A DNA stretch of 64,000 bases, taken from Neofusicoccum parvum. Taxonomy: Eukaryota > Ascomycota > Dothideomycetes > Botryosphaeriales > Botryosphaeriaceae. Position 1 is the stretch's first letter. Each line of letters opens with the position of its first letter. This document shows, in pieces, positions 45,418 to 55,456 of the stretch. The notes under the pieces are model-generated. The model made no database searches. It had not been told where the DNA came from and saw only the letters and a program-made list of their open reading frames with translations. The stretch is from the NCBI GenBank assembly GCA_020912385.1, contig CP087220.1:1178001-1242000 (forward strand), written 5' to 3'. A program made the translations under genes and the position numbers.

Positions 45418-46288
45418 ATCCGGCCGTCTATGGGTAGGCTACTTGTAGGGGTAGAGTTGGACACCACTGGGAGGAAATGCACATAGATTCTGTGCTATTG
45501 GTAGACGCGACTTCCTATCATAATTCAAGAAAGGGTGTGTCGTCACCTTGTTATCCATACAAAAGTGCTACAGATAGAAAGTAAATGTGACCACAGCCGC
45601 GTCTTTCGGCAAAGAGGTCTTGAGCCAGTGGAGTGGTGATCACAACTCTGGAAAGCCTGTCATACCAGCTCTGTCGCAATAAATATCTGCGCGAAGCTCT
45701 TCTGTCATATAATGAGGATGTGGCAGCTTCCAGTCCCGTAGAGATGTGCCGAAACGTACCGATGTGGCCCGCGATATAATCTCAAGCACCGAGTCATTCC
45801 GATACTTGCCGAAAAAAAAAAAACGGCAAGGACCGATGGATCGGTAGGTAGGTCAAGCATTCTGTGGTCTTTTCTATAAAGGATCCAGGTTTTCTTTCCA
45901 GGAAAATATTTGCGCAGATATTCAACAAGTATTACTACGAAAAGAATGATTGGTCGTGATCATTGTGCAGATTCTATGGGGGCCGGCATGCGCATTACAT
46001 GGCAGGATGTAGGTCGGCCGAGCCATAAGCTCCGCACTAGCCCTGTTCGAGCAACAGTCGGGGAGTCTGAAATAACGAATGGGGCGGACTTCGGATTCAT
46101 CACCATGACACTATCACTACCACTGTGGTCATCACACAGTCATCGTCACCTGTTCTATGCCATTCTTCCTAATCTCCCCGGTTGCCCCAAATCGTCTATT
46201 ACCGAAGGGTCTGAGCGGGGCTGAGGACAAAGTTATTCCGCCGTAACTTTGATTACCGGGCCCTCTCACACGTGCGAGAACCGCCATT
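45418..46288. other. Intergenic upstream of the Zn2Cys6 regulator
   Basis: 871 bp without a gene. It contains two adjacent palindromes built from CCG/CGG (45805-45844). Confidence 0.55.
45805..45844. promoter_or_regulatory. Two CCG/CGG palindromes (CCG-N12-CGG and CCG-N6-CGG)
   Basis: First, CTTGCCG, twelve A, CGGCAAG (45805-45830), a perfect 7-base inverted repeat around an A12 tract. Two bases later comes CCGAT-GG-ATCGG (45833-45844). Both are everted CGG half-sites, the form read by many dimeric Zn2Cys6 proteins, and lie about 445-485 bp before the regulator's own ATG. Autoregulation is an inference. Confidence 0.5.
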
Positions 46289-48418
46289 ATGTCACTGGAT
46301 CTTCCGCCAGCACAACCGCTCGGTAGTGGGGCTCCGCACTCCTCTGCCAATGCATGCGCGGCATGTCGAAGGTGCAAGGTGCGCTGCGATAAAGGCTGGC
46401 CTTGCGCCAACTGCACGCGAACACATGTGGAATGTGTCTACCTTCCCGCGCAACCCCGTCAGCGGAAGAATCGGTCAAAGCGACACAAGGAGCTGCTCGA
46501 TAGGGTGCGGAAGCTGGAAGGCGTCATCGCCGATATGAATTTGACCGAGCAGGGGCACCAACATAGCGCGTCCCCGGAGCCGGATGACAGCGACGTGAAT
46601 GTTGAGCTCGAAACCAATCTTGACAGTGCTGGCCCGGAGGGAGACGATGCTATTAGCCAGCTGAGTGAAGTGTTTGGGCGGCTGGAGGTTCGCAACGGCG
46701 GGAGCATGTGGTTCAGCAATAGTTTGACGGCCAGATTGCATGCAGAGGTATACAACCCATCCAAGACAGTGGTCAGCCCTCGGACCACCAGTGATTCTCA
46801 AGGTTAATACTGTATTTCACAGTCCGATAGTCAGCAAATCATGATCACGGAACGCTGCGAGGATGAATACACGCCGTCTCCTAAGCCAAACCCACACCCA
46901 CCGCCCGAGCCATCCGACGTCTTCTGGCAGACAGACCACCGATCCTTCGAGCCTCTTATTTACGCACCCCCGGCGCGGCAGATCCCCTGGTACTGGGAAA
47001 AGTTCATCGAGCTCGTCGACCCGTTCGTCAAAATCCTCCACATCCCCACCACCGCGCCCCTCTTCCTCAACTTCAACGCCTCCACCACGCCCGTCGACAC
47101 ACAGCCGCTCTTCTTCGCCATCTGCTACAGCGTGGCGTGCAGCCTGCCGCCCTCCGTCTGCGCCACCGTGCTGCAAGACGACCAGCGCGCGCTGATCGTC
47201 AAGTACAAGACGGCGACGCAGCGGGCGCTGGGGGCGGCGCGGTTCCTGGCGACGCAGGAGCTGCGGGTGGTGCAGGCGCTGGTGCTGCTGATGAGCTGCG
47301 CGGGCGGCAGCGAGGCCGAGGAGCTGTGGACGCTGACGGGGCTGGTGGTGCGGGTCGCGCAGCACATGGGGCTGCACCGCGACGGCGGCCGCCACTTCGC
47401 CGCCCTCGTCTCGCCCTTCGCGGCCGAGATGCGGCGCCGCGCGTGGTGGCACGTCTGCGTGCTCGACCTGCAGGTGTCCGAGGTGCGCGGCGCCGAGTCG
47501 ACGGTGCTGGACCTCGCGTTCGACACGCGCATGCCGGCGAACGTGCGGGACGAGGACGTCGCGCCCGAGATGGAGGCGCTGCCGGCGGCGAGGAAGGGCT
47601 GCACCGAGGTGACCGCGAGCTTGATCTCGTTTGAGGTGGTGGAGGTGCTGCGGGAGATGGCGCGGGCGGCGAAGAAGGGGCCGGCGGGGTGTTCGGCCGT
47701 GACGTTCCAGCAGAAGGTCGGCATTCTCGACGACTTTACGGCCAAGGTCGAGGACGAGTACCTGGCGCACGGCGTGAAGCGCGATGGCCCGCTGTTCCAC
47801 TGCTGCCGCGCCTTGTTCCGCTGTCTCCGGGCGAGGCTGTTGCTCCTGCTCTACCGCCCCTTTCGCCAGCCGGGCCGCAACGCGCATCTCTCGCAGGACG
47901 CCAGGGACACGCTCTTTTTGGCATGTCTTGAGGCGCTCGAGTCGTGGCATTTTCTCTCTGCGGATCCCAGGTTCACGGCACGGAGCACGGGGTTTCGAGC
48001 AAACGTGCTGTTCCAGGTGCTGATCTTCGTGCTCTTGCAGCTGTGCGGCGGCAGGAACGACGCGCTGGCGGAGAGGGCGTGGCACATGGTGATGGCCGCG
48101 CAGCTGCCGCCTCCAGATCGGTCGTTGGAGCCCCGCATGCGCCGCATCATTGGTCCCGGGTCTCGTCTTTTAGAGCGCGCAAAGAGGTCCAGGGAGCTGC
48201 AGCTGCAGCAGCGCTCTTCAGAAGCGGAATTCAACGACCACCTGCATCCGATCACTACTCCGACAACTGCAATCCGGTCGTCCGCCGCCGGTTCGACGCA
48301 GGGCAGCGGTGAAGGTGCAGACGCACATGCTCCGCCGGGCGGCTTTGATACGCTGTCGGCTGACTTGGCCGCCTTCGTGGAGGAGTTCCCCGGCTCTTAT
48401 TTCATGGATATAATGTAG
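46289..48418 (+). CDS. Zn2Cys6 transcription factor
   Basis: Exons 46289-46747 and 46823-48418 give 684 residues. The binuclear zinc cluster is complete: Cys23, 26, 33, 39, 42 and 49, in CAACRRCKVRCDKGWPCANC and following. A basic linker and a coiled coil (KELLDRVRKLEGVIADMNL) follow. The long second exon matches the fungal_trans regulatory domain, e.g. LTGLVVRVAQHMGLHRDGG and MRRRAWWHVCVLDLQVSEV. It is a nuclear regulator, likely of the adjacent P450 and MFS genes; this is inferred from position and the shared palindromic half-sites. Confidence 0.9.
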
Positions 48419-49132
48419 TCATCGCGGGGTTGAGCAAGCGACATTCCAAAGACCGCATTTGCATTCCACCATATGCTCCGATACGCACAATCAATCAACA
48501 TGACGTTGTCCCAACTCAAACTTAAATCTGCAGTCGGGTAGGGCGAGCGCACGTCTGGGGACATCCTGGCCCTCACACCCGCGCCCACACACCATCTCTC
48601 CCCAATCCAGACCACTGTCACACCTCTGCTGGCCCTGTGTGGACTCGGTTCGCATCTTGCCGTGGGTCTCCGCCATTCTCGCATTCGACAGACGGCTGTA
48701 TCCGAACGATCTGGCGACAGTCGCACCATCCATGGGTTTTTGCCGCCCACCAATGGCATGAAAAGGTGCTCTGGCTTGCTGCATTTTGTATTCCGCTCCC
48801 TTCCGTCCTGAATCATCACAGCCAATCTTACTCGCCGGATTGATGAGGCTCAAGCTGAAGCTTGGTCCATTGGCCGCGCGCGACCGTTTCTGAAACCCAG
48901 CGCACGTCAGCCCCGTCGGTTCGCGACACACGAGCGTCAAGCGTTTCTTCATACGAGTCTCAGGCCCCAAGCACCACTGAAACCCGCCCTGTCCGTGGCC
49001 CACGTCTCGCTCTCCACGGCGGCAATCTCCACCGCATTTGAAATACCCCATCCAAGCGCTCGCTGGGAAAAAGAGTCCTGCCTCCGCTCCCATTCCCTTT
49101 CCAACCTCAACCCGCCAACACCACCACACAAA
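48419..49132. other. Intergenic
   Basis: Regulator 3' flank and promoter of the next gene. No recognised element. Confidence 0.45.
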
Positions 49133-50265
49133 ATGAAGACATCACGGCATCCGCCAAACTCCGGCTTTCCACGCCATCTCAGAGACACCCGCCTCTTCCG
49201 GAAGATCCTCAAGTCGCAACACGCAGCCGCCTACGACATATCCGCCTCGTCGAAGAACTCGCAACAGCATGGAGCACCGACATACTGCACCGGCCGCGAT
49301 TCCTTGAACTGGATGGGGCCGGTCCAGCTCCAGAAGAAAGCAGAGGAACAGATCATTACAGAGATCGAAATCACCCCGCCACCCCCGTACTACGAGGATC
49401 CCGAACCACGACCCGCCGTTCGCGAGGTAACTCGGGTCCGACCCACCGCCCATGAGACGAACCACGAGGCTCGGTCCGGCCAATCCACCTCATCACTCGG
49501 GAGTGAGCCTCTCCAACTCTCCTCATCTCCACCTTCCCTTCATTAACGCTCCTCCCAGCAACCGTCCTAACCACCCTCCCACCCCTCCCAACAACCAACC
49601 ACCAACGCGCCGCCACCTACTCCCCCTTCAGCACCCTCGACGACATCCACCTCCCACGCAGCACCTCAACCGCCGCGCTCCTCCCCCCTCCCACCGCGCC
49701 CACCCACCTCAGCGCCACCTCCTACCAACCCACCCGCCCCACCACGCCCACCCACCACCACCCCCCAGTATCCCACCTCCCCACGCACGCCTCCCCCCTC
49801 CGCAGCCACCCCGTCCACCCGCCATCCGCCAAACCGGCCCTCCCCCCGCTCACCCGCCGCGCCCACGCCCCCGTCCCCGCCCTCCTCTCCCCCATCCACG
49901 AAGAACCACCCCCCACCCCGCGCCCCCGCCTCCGCTCCCCCTCCCCCACGCACTCCATCCTCCGCCGCACCTCCTCCCCCGGCCGCCCCGCCACCAAACA
50001 CGTTCGCTTCGCCGCCGACGCCGACGAGGGCACCGCGCGCCGCGGCCGCGACCGCATCTTCCTGCTCCCGACGGTGCTGGCGTCGCTGGTGGTGGTGCTG
50101 GCGCTGGCGGAGGTGCTGGACGGGGTCTCGGCCACGGCGGCGGTGCGGGTCGAGTACGTGGCGGCGTTCGCGGTGGGGTGCGGGATCGCGCGGGGGGTGG
50201 GGCCGGCGGTGGTGGGGGGTGTGGAGGAGGTGGTGGGGAGGGCGAGGGAGGAGGGGTGGGTTTGA
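49133..50265 (+). CDS. Unrecognised protein with C-terminal membrane segments
   Basis: Exons 49133-49502 and 49559-50265 give 358 residues. The intron has donor GTGAGC, a CATTAAC branch and a CCCAG acceptor, and phase 1 matches. The first 270 residues are Pro/Ser/Thr/His-rich and probably disordered, with a PPPPYYEDPEP motif that could bind WW domains. A basic HVRFAADADE segment follows, then two hydrophobic stretches (IFLLPTVLASLVVVLALAEV and VEYVAAFAVGCGIARGVG). ATG 49133 is the first of the frame. The reading frame is supported by its clean splice and by the hydrophobic end, not by homology. Location in an inner membrane is a guess. Confidence 0.55.
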
Positions 50266-50540
50266 GGGCGTCCTGGGGGGGGGGTTTTTTTTTGGTTTTT
50301 GGTTGCTTGGAAAGGGACAGCGGGAGACGTGGCGTTTTGGGCGTTTAGGGTGGTGTTCGTTTTCGCCGGCGTTCGGTGCGTGGTTGGCGCGAGCTGGTGC
50401 TGCATTTGTTTGTGTTTTGTGTATGATACCATTCGCTGAGAGGGAGAGTGCTGTGTCCGTGATCTGGTGCACTTGGAAGAGGCACAAAAGTAAAGCGTAG
50501 CAAAGAAATTCAGGCTCGTCTATCACACATGAACTCAAGC
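50266..50540. other. Intergenic
   Basis: G-run then T-run at 50271-50297; otherwise unremarkable. Confidence 0.5.
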
Positions 50541-50907
50541 CTATTTGGCTTGATTTTCCAACTTTCGAATCTGGGCCTCGATATTCTCCTTGAGCGCGGA
50601 TTCATTCAGACCTGAAGCCATGTATGCAACTAACAAATAAGTAGGTTTGAGAGAAGGAAATTCGCGATCTTCACAGGAGGTCACTGTCATGTCCCGCAAA
50701 GAAAATGGTATGCCATTGGGACACTTTCATTTGCCGCCGACATCATGAGTTCTGATTGAACATAAAAATAATACTCAATCAGTTGAATAACATACCCGCA
50801 CTTGCTGGCAAAAATCTGAGGGAATCACTCTTTGCCGGCCAAGCATTCTCCTTGACGACGCGGGATTGTACAGCATGGATACTCCAGTCAGGTAACATGA
50901 TAGCCAT
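50541..50907 (-). CDS. Possible small two-exon gene or 3' relic
   Basis: Exons 50907-50796 and 50629-50541 join in phase (GCGG|GTATGT ... GTTAG|TT) to give 66 residues, starting MAIMLPDWSIHAVQSRVVKE and ending in a helical Lys/Glu segment (ALKENIEAQIRKLENQ). The product is not recognised. The 166-nt intron is long for this genome. Since coding-like sequence continues upstream in broken form (51001-51195), this may be the end of a decayed larger gene. Confidence 0.3.
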
Positions 50908-51000
50908 GTTCACCCTACGATGAACCCCTCGAAATAAATGCTAGCGAGGAATACCACGAATCCAACTCCGTGGCTTCATTCTTCTCTGCCATGCTGGCTG

Positions 51001-51195
51001 CTAGAACCCGCTATATCGTACGATTGATTGATCCAACTCCGTGAAGACCTCGTAGCCAGCCTTCGCCTCATCGGGGGAGATGTTTTCCAACGCCCGCTTC
51101 CATGCCTGGCTTGAAGTTCCTGATCGCATCCTTGCCTCGGTATAATCTCGCTGGTTAAAGGAAAGGGTGTCGAACTTGTGATCTGGTGAACTTAT
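51001..51195 (-). pseudogene. Coding-like relic, unrecognised
   Basis: An open segment of about 65 codons ending in TAG at 51003-51001, with ordinary protein composition (FDTLSFNQRDYTEARMRSG, then ISPDEAKAGYEVFTELDQS). No start codon or clean splice connects it to the downstream exons. A 13-base direct repeat (ATCCAACTCCGTG) occurs here and again about 70 bp away near 50960. I infer a decayed gene; its family is unknown. Confidence 0.3.
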
Positions 51196-51442
51196 GGGAG
51201 AGGCAAAGGCTAATCATAGTCATGAATGCGAGCTCACTCGATCAAACCAGAAGACTGAAGATTGGCGGTCTAGAGGAATTGCGTATGGTGTTGCGCATCA
51301 GCTCAGTATTACACAGAAGTCACTGCACCGATCCATGCCTACTTGGACCATCCAATTGGTGATCCATAGAATCAAGACTCTGATTGATCTTGATTAGTCT
51401 CAGCGGCTCTATTACAAAGAATGTGGACGTTCCCCGGTCCTG

Positions 51443-51814
51443 TCACCCACGCTCTCTGCCCTGCACATGATCACAAAACGGACAAGACAGCCGCCGCCTT
51501 CTCCTCCTTATATCCTCACTCTCGCTCTCATCCGAAGAAACCCTGTGCGGGCACCTGTACTCGTCCTCATCACTGCCCTCATCTGAGCTTCTTTTGCTGC
51601 ACGAGCCGGTGGTCGTTGCAGATCCTGCCGAGCCATCGTAATGATCGGTCCTTGTGGCAGTGGATTGCGCAGGCACTGCAATCTCTGGGACAGAGGAAGC
51701 AGAGGATGCTTCATCGGAGCTCAAGTATGGACCCGGAAAAATGAACGAGACTCCGCTGTGTAGGCGGCGGGCAAGTCGGCGGCGCCAGCGGGAGTGAGCG
51801 TGGAGGAGCGGCAT
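51443..51814 (-). CDS. Possible small Ser/Asp-rich protein
   Basis: An ATG-started ORF of 123 residues: a basic start (LLHAHSRWRRRLARRLHSG), a Ser/Glu/Asp-rich middle, and a CPHR ... CPFCDH end that might bind a metal. There is no homology I recognise and the composition alone could produce it, so it is listed with low confidence. Confidence 0.3.
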   Translation of the reverse strand: MPLLHAHSRWRRRLARRLHSGVSFIFPGPYLSSDEASSASSVPEIAVPAQSTATRTDHYDGSAGSATTTGSCSKRSSDEGSDEDEYRCPHRVSSDESESEDIRRRRRRLSCPFCDHVQGRERG

Positions 51815-52108
51815 GTTCCTTGGGTAGTTGTGACTTGGTTGTAATAGTGAGGAATGAATATGTGGATATTGGAGCGGATGTAGATGTTGTTTTAGGTTAG
51901 CTTAAGCGAGTGTGGGAAGGGTAGTAGGTGTTGCCTTATGTACCAAGGCGGGCAGGCACCTTGCTGGCTCGGTGTATCCACGTGGGTGGACCACGCGAAT
52001 CAGCATCAAGGAGATCAGTTACACCGGTCACTTGGCAATTGCGGGGCCAAAGTCAGGTGCAGTGTTTTAAACTACCATTTAATGTGGGGAAGTCAAGTCT
52101 ACGTGGAA
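51815..52108. other. Intergenic
   Basis: Nothing recognised. Confidence 0.4.
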
Positions 52109-55100
52109 CTAAGCCCTGTCCCCGAACACATACAAGAGAACCCACCAGTCCAGCATGTCGAAATCCGCCTCGCTCTGGTCCCTCACAGGTGCGGAGGTCG
52201 AAGAAGCCGGAGAAGCAACATCTGCATCTGCAATGCCTTCTCCGCTGCGGTGTTGATCTAAGCCGTGTCCATCGGCGTCTGTTCCCGCGCCGGTGCTGCG
52301 ACTAGTGAGGTCATTCTTTCCTTCGTTCTCAGTACAACCATCACCTCCCCTACACCACCCACCTCGCAACTTACACCCTTCCAGGTCCTTCCTCAATCTT
52401 TCTATTTCCCTCGAATTATCTTCCGTACTGATTTCCCTCTTGGCCTTGGAAACCATTCGACCAATGATATCAGACATCATCTTGTCCATGTGCCCAGCAC
52501 CAACGTTGGCAACCGCCCTGCTCCAAGTGCATTTGTACCTTTCCAATTTTTTCTCAAGACGCCGTAACACCATCCACCAAGCAGCCAGTAGCTCGACGCT
52601 CTTACCGTCATGGTAAATGGGATCTCGAAAGTGCTTGGCATGGTATTCCGCATAATACTTCGCCAATTTCCATAGCTCTTCAGTCTCAGACACTTCCACC
52701 TTGCCATCATCTCCGGCTCCACCCCTCAATCTCCCCATGATACCGTCCCTGGAGTTCTGATCCTCAAGAAGAAGGAGGACCAACCACTGAGGTACGTCTT
52801 CCATATCTCCATCCGCATCTCCTGTTTCGCGGAAGTCATTCCCAAGGCGCGGAATGTGCTCTGCATCATAATGCAATTCACGGAGTTCCGCCTGGTGCTC
52901 GTCGTCAGGCATCTGCTGCTCCGCGTATCTGTCGCCACTGCCGCCCCTTAGTCGATCCTGATCAGGCAATTGCTGCTCCATCTCCGGATCATTGTCCTTG
53001 CGGCTGGAGGACTCCGAAGAATCATCCCCTCTCGTCCCTGCAGCTTCGACGCCCAGCTCCTGCTCGAGGATCCACACGAGCTCCCAACAGAACTGGATGT
53101 CCACGTTTCCATCCTCGTCCCGCGACACCGACGAGTCCAGGTACTCGAACCAGAACCACTCGAGGTCCGGAGCCTGTCCGAAATCCCACAAATCGTGCAG
53201 AAGCCATATAGCCTTCATGCACAGAACCGCAGCCTCCTCATCCTCGTCGGAACCAACCAGCGTGGCGTCGCTGCTGCTGTTCCCACGAATCCCGCTGTCC
53301 CCACTCCCAGCATCACTCCCACTTCCATCGACATCACCGCCATCAGCGTCACCCCCACCCCTCAAGAAACCCCTCATCACCCAATCCCCCCCCTCCCTCA
53401 ACACCCCCCCTTCCACCACCCACCCCGCCCCCTCAAACTCCCCCAACACCGCCCTCCACCTCGCCTCCTCCCCCCCTCTCCCCCGCACCTCCGGCCACGT
53501 CAGAAAGTCCCGCCACAGCGCCTCGACCCGCACTGCCGGGCAGCCGCACAGGAACTCGCGGACCTCCGCCTCCGCGCGCCCGCCCTCGCCGTCGGCGTCC
53601 CCAACCGACCTCCCCAGCCGCCGCCGCCCAAACATCGCGCCCACGTCCACCCACTCCCCGCCGCAGGGGCTGCTGCTCCGATCGTTGTCGGCGCCGCCGC
53701 GCAGCGCGGCCCGGACGGCGGGGTGGTGGTGGTGTGGAGAGCCCGCGAGGAGGAGGCGGGCGGCGTCGAGGAGGCGGAGCGCTTCGCGCAGGGCTGGGCT
53801 CGGGTCGGGAGGTTGGGCGCGGGTCTTGTCGGCAGCGGTCCAGCTGTCGGGGGAGGGGCTTGTCGGCGAGGGGTCGGGGGAGGAGGGGATTTCGTGCGGC
53901 GCCGTACCCGTTGGCGGAGCGCTCTTGTGGGCTGCGCTGTTGGCCCAGCGCCGCTGCCACTCGGTGCGGTCGACGTAGATGGAGTCCTGGCGGCCGGATC
54001 GCTTGCGTGAGAGAGAGCGTGCGAGGCGGCTGACGCGCCTCAGGGGCTGGAGTCTGCGCGGCCGCTCGTCCTGGTTTCCGTGGTCGCGGCTGTGGTCATC
54101 CCCGCATCCGCATCCCGAACCGTGGTCGTGTTGGCGTTCCTGGTCGTTGCCATGCTCATCGTGTTCGCATCCGCAGTGACCATCGCGTCCGTGGTCGTGT
54201 CCGTGGCTACGACTATGATCATGCTCATGCCCACACCCGCACTCTTTACCCTCATCTCCGCCCTCGAAACCACAGTCCCAGTCCAGCCTCTCAAACCTCC
54301 CACGCCTGCTCCCTTCGCCCAGCGACCTGAAGCCGCGCGAGCCCACAACCTCTCTCCCGCCTCTCAAATCCCCCTCCGACCAATCCTCGCCATCCCACCG
54401 GAAAACGCGTTGCCCATAATCATCTCCATCAAAGCAGCCGCCACCACGAAGCGAGGGGGTGGCGGACGAGCATGGAGGCGGCGGGGGGAAGGGGTGGACG
54501 CCATTGTCGTGGTGATGATGATCGGGGTCGGCGCCGCCGCGAAACCTGCCTTCGTTCTGGTGACTGCCTCTGTTCTGGTGACTGGCTTCGCCCTGACGTC
54601 CGCCTTCGCGCTCTCCACGCTCCCTCGGACACGCTCCGGCGCGGCCGTGTCCGTGCGGCGGCATGAAGCCGTGTGGTGGCGGTCGAGGAAAAGGAGCGTG
54701 GTGCCCAAGCAGCTCGTCACGGTGATCCCCATCCAGCGCGACGAATCCGCGCGGCGGTCGAGAAGGAAAACCGTAGTGCCCCAGCCAGCCATCACCGTCC
54801 CCCTCTCCCCCGTCCAGCCCGGGCAAGCGTGGCCGATACGGCAGAGCAGCGCGCCAGCGTCGTCCGCCCACGAGGCCCGCAGCCTCAACGCCCTCCTCAT
54901 CGCCCCTCCGCTCCGCTCCCCCCGCACCGCCCCCACCCAGCACGCCGCCACGACGTAGCGGGCCCAGCCTCGGCCGCCCACCCAAGCGATCCGCCAACCC
55001 AGCCGCCGCCGCAGGCGGCTCGACGCCGTACATCCAGCGCCAGAGGCGACCGAGCGGAGCGTCGACGTTTTGGCCACCCAGGTGGTGGCCGTCCGCGAAG

Positions 55101-55456
55101 TGAAGCCGGTCGACCGGCGTCTGCTGGCCACCCGCGGCGGGCGGCGGTGGTGGACTAGGTCGATCGGCTGGCGGCGCGCCGCCTGGTGTGCCCGCGGACG
55201 GCGTCGCCGTGGGGGCGGGCGTTGGTGGTTTGTACAGCCCCTCCTCGTCGCTGTCATCACTGTCATCACCACCACCCCTCAACCCCCCCTCCCCCGCCCC
55301 GCTGCCTTCCTCCGCGCGGCGGGGCGAGCGAGCCGGGAAAGCGGGAGCGGCGGCGGTGGGGCAGGAGGCGGCGGGGCCGACGACGAGGCGGCGGAGGCGG
55401 TGGATGGGGGAGTGGGCGTTGGGGTCGGGGGAGGGGTGGTTTGGGGGGTTCGGCAT
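52109..55456 (-). CDS. Orphan protein with eight LRGG (ubiquitin-tail-like) motifs
   Basis: A single long frame; the first ATG is at 55456, giving 1115 residues (the frame is open further upstream but has no ATG). Leu-Arg-Gly-Gly occurs at residues 59, 336, 364, 585, 698, 836, 910 and 1030, mostly followed by Gly, Ala or Ser and then Asp; an FRGG occurs once more. The codon strings of all eight differ, so this is not a DNA-level repeat. Residues about 404-460 are extremely His/Asp/Cys/Gly-rich (CGCGHEHDHSRSHGHDHGRD), a likely metal-binding stretch. The C-terminal third is more globular, with Trp-rich helices (LEWFWFEYLDS; QFCWELVWILEQELGVEA; LLAAWWMVLRRLEKKLERYK), and it ends DMLDWWVLLYVFGDRA. 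No signal peptide follows the ATG used. I recognise no characterised family. Confidence 0.7.
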   Translation of the reverse strand: MPNPPNHPSPDPNAHSPIHRLRRLVVGPAASCPTAAAPAFPARSPRRAEEGSGAGEGGLRGGGDDSDDSDEEGLYKPPTPAPTATPSAGTPGGAPPADRPSPPPPPAAGGQQTPVDRLHFADGHHLGGQNVDAPLGRLWRWMYGVEPPAAAAGLADRLGGRPRLGPLRRGGVLGGGGAGGAERRGDEEGVEAAGLVGGRRWRAALPYRPRLPGLDGGEGDGDGWLGHYGFPSRPPRGFVALDGDHRDELLGHHAPFPRPPPHGFMPPHGHGRAGACPRERGEREGGRQGEASHQNRGSHQNEGRFRGGADPDHHHHDNGVHPFPPPPPCSSATPSLRGGGCFDGDDYGQRVFRWDGEDWSEGDLRGGREVVGSRGFRSLGEGSRRGRFERLDWDCGFEGGDEGKECGCGHEHDHSRSHGHDHGRDGHCGCEHDEHGNDQERQHDHGSGCGCGDDHSRDHGNQDERPRRLQPLRRVSRLARSLSRKRSGRQDSIYVDRTEWQRRWANSAAHKSAPPTGTAPHEIPSSPDPSPTSPSPDSWTAADKTRAQPPDPSPALREALRLLDAARLLLAGSPHHHHPAVRAALRGGADNDRSSSPCGGEWVDVGAMFGRRRLGRSVGDADGEGGRAEAEVREFLCGCPAVRVEALWRDFLTWPEVRGRGGEEARWRAVLGEFEGAGWVVEGGVLREGGDWVMRGFLRGGGDADGGDVDGSGSDAGSGDSGIRGNSSSDATLVGSDEDEEAAVLCMKAIWLLHDLWDFGQAPDLEWFWFEYLDSSVSRDEDGNVDIQFCWELVWILEQELGVEAAGTRGDDSSESSSRKDNDPEMEQQLPDQDRLRGGSGDRYAEQQMPDDEHQAELRELHYDAEHIPRLGNDFRETGDADGDMEDVPQWLVLLLLEDQNSRDGIMGRLRGGAGDDGKVEVSETEELWKLAKYYAEYHAKHFRDPIYHDGKSVELLAAWWMVLRRLEKKLERYKCTWSRAVANVGAGHMDKMMSDIIGRMVSKAKREISTEDNSREIERLRKDLEGCKLRGGWCRGGDGCTENEGKNDLTSRSTGAGTDADGHGLDQHRSGEGIADADVASPASSTSAPVRDQSEADFDMLDWWVLLYVFGDRA

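Noticed and set aside
46817..48085. Minus-strand open frame of 422 codons
   Set aside because: Shadow of the Zn2Cys6 regulator gene; Arg/His/Gln-rich with no motif.
54080..54958. Plus-strand open frame of 292 codons
   Set aside because: It is the antisense of the GC-rich LRGG gene; the minus-strand frame is far longer.
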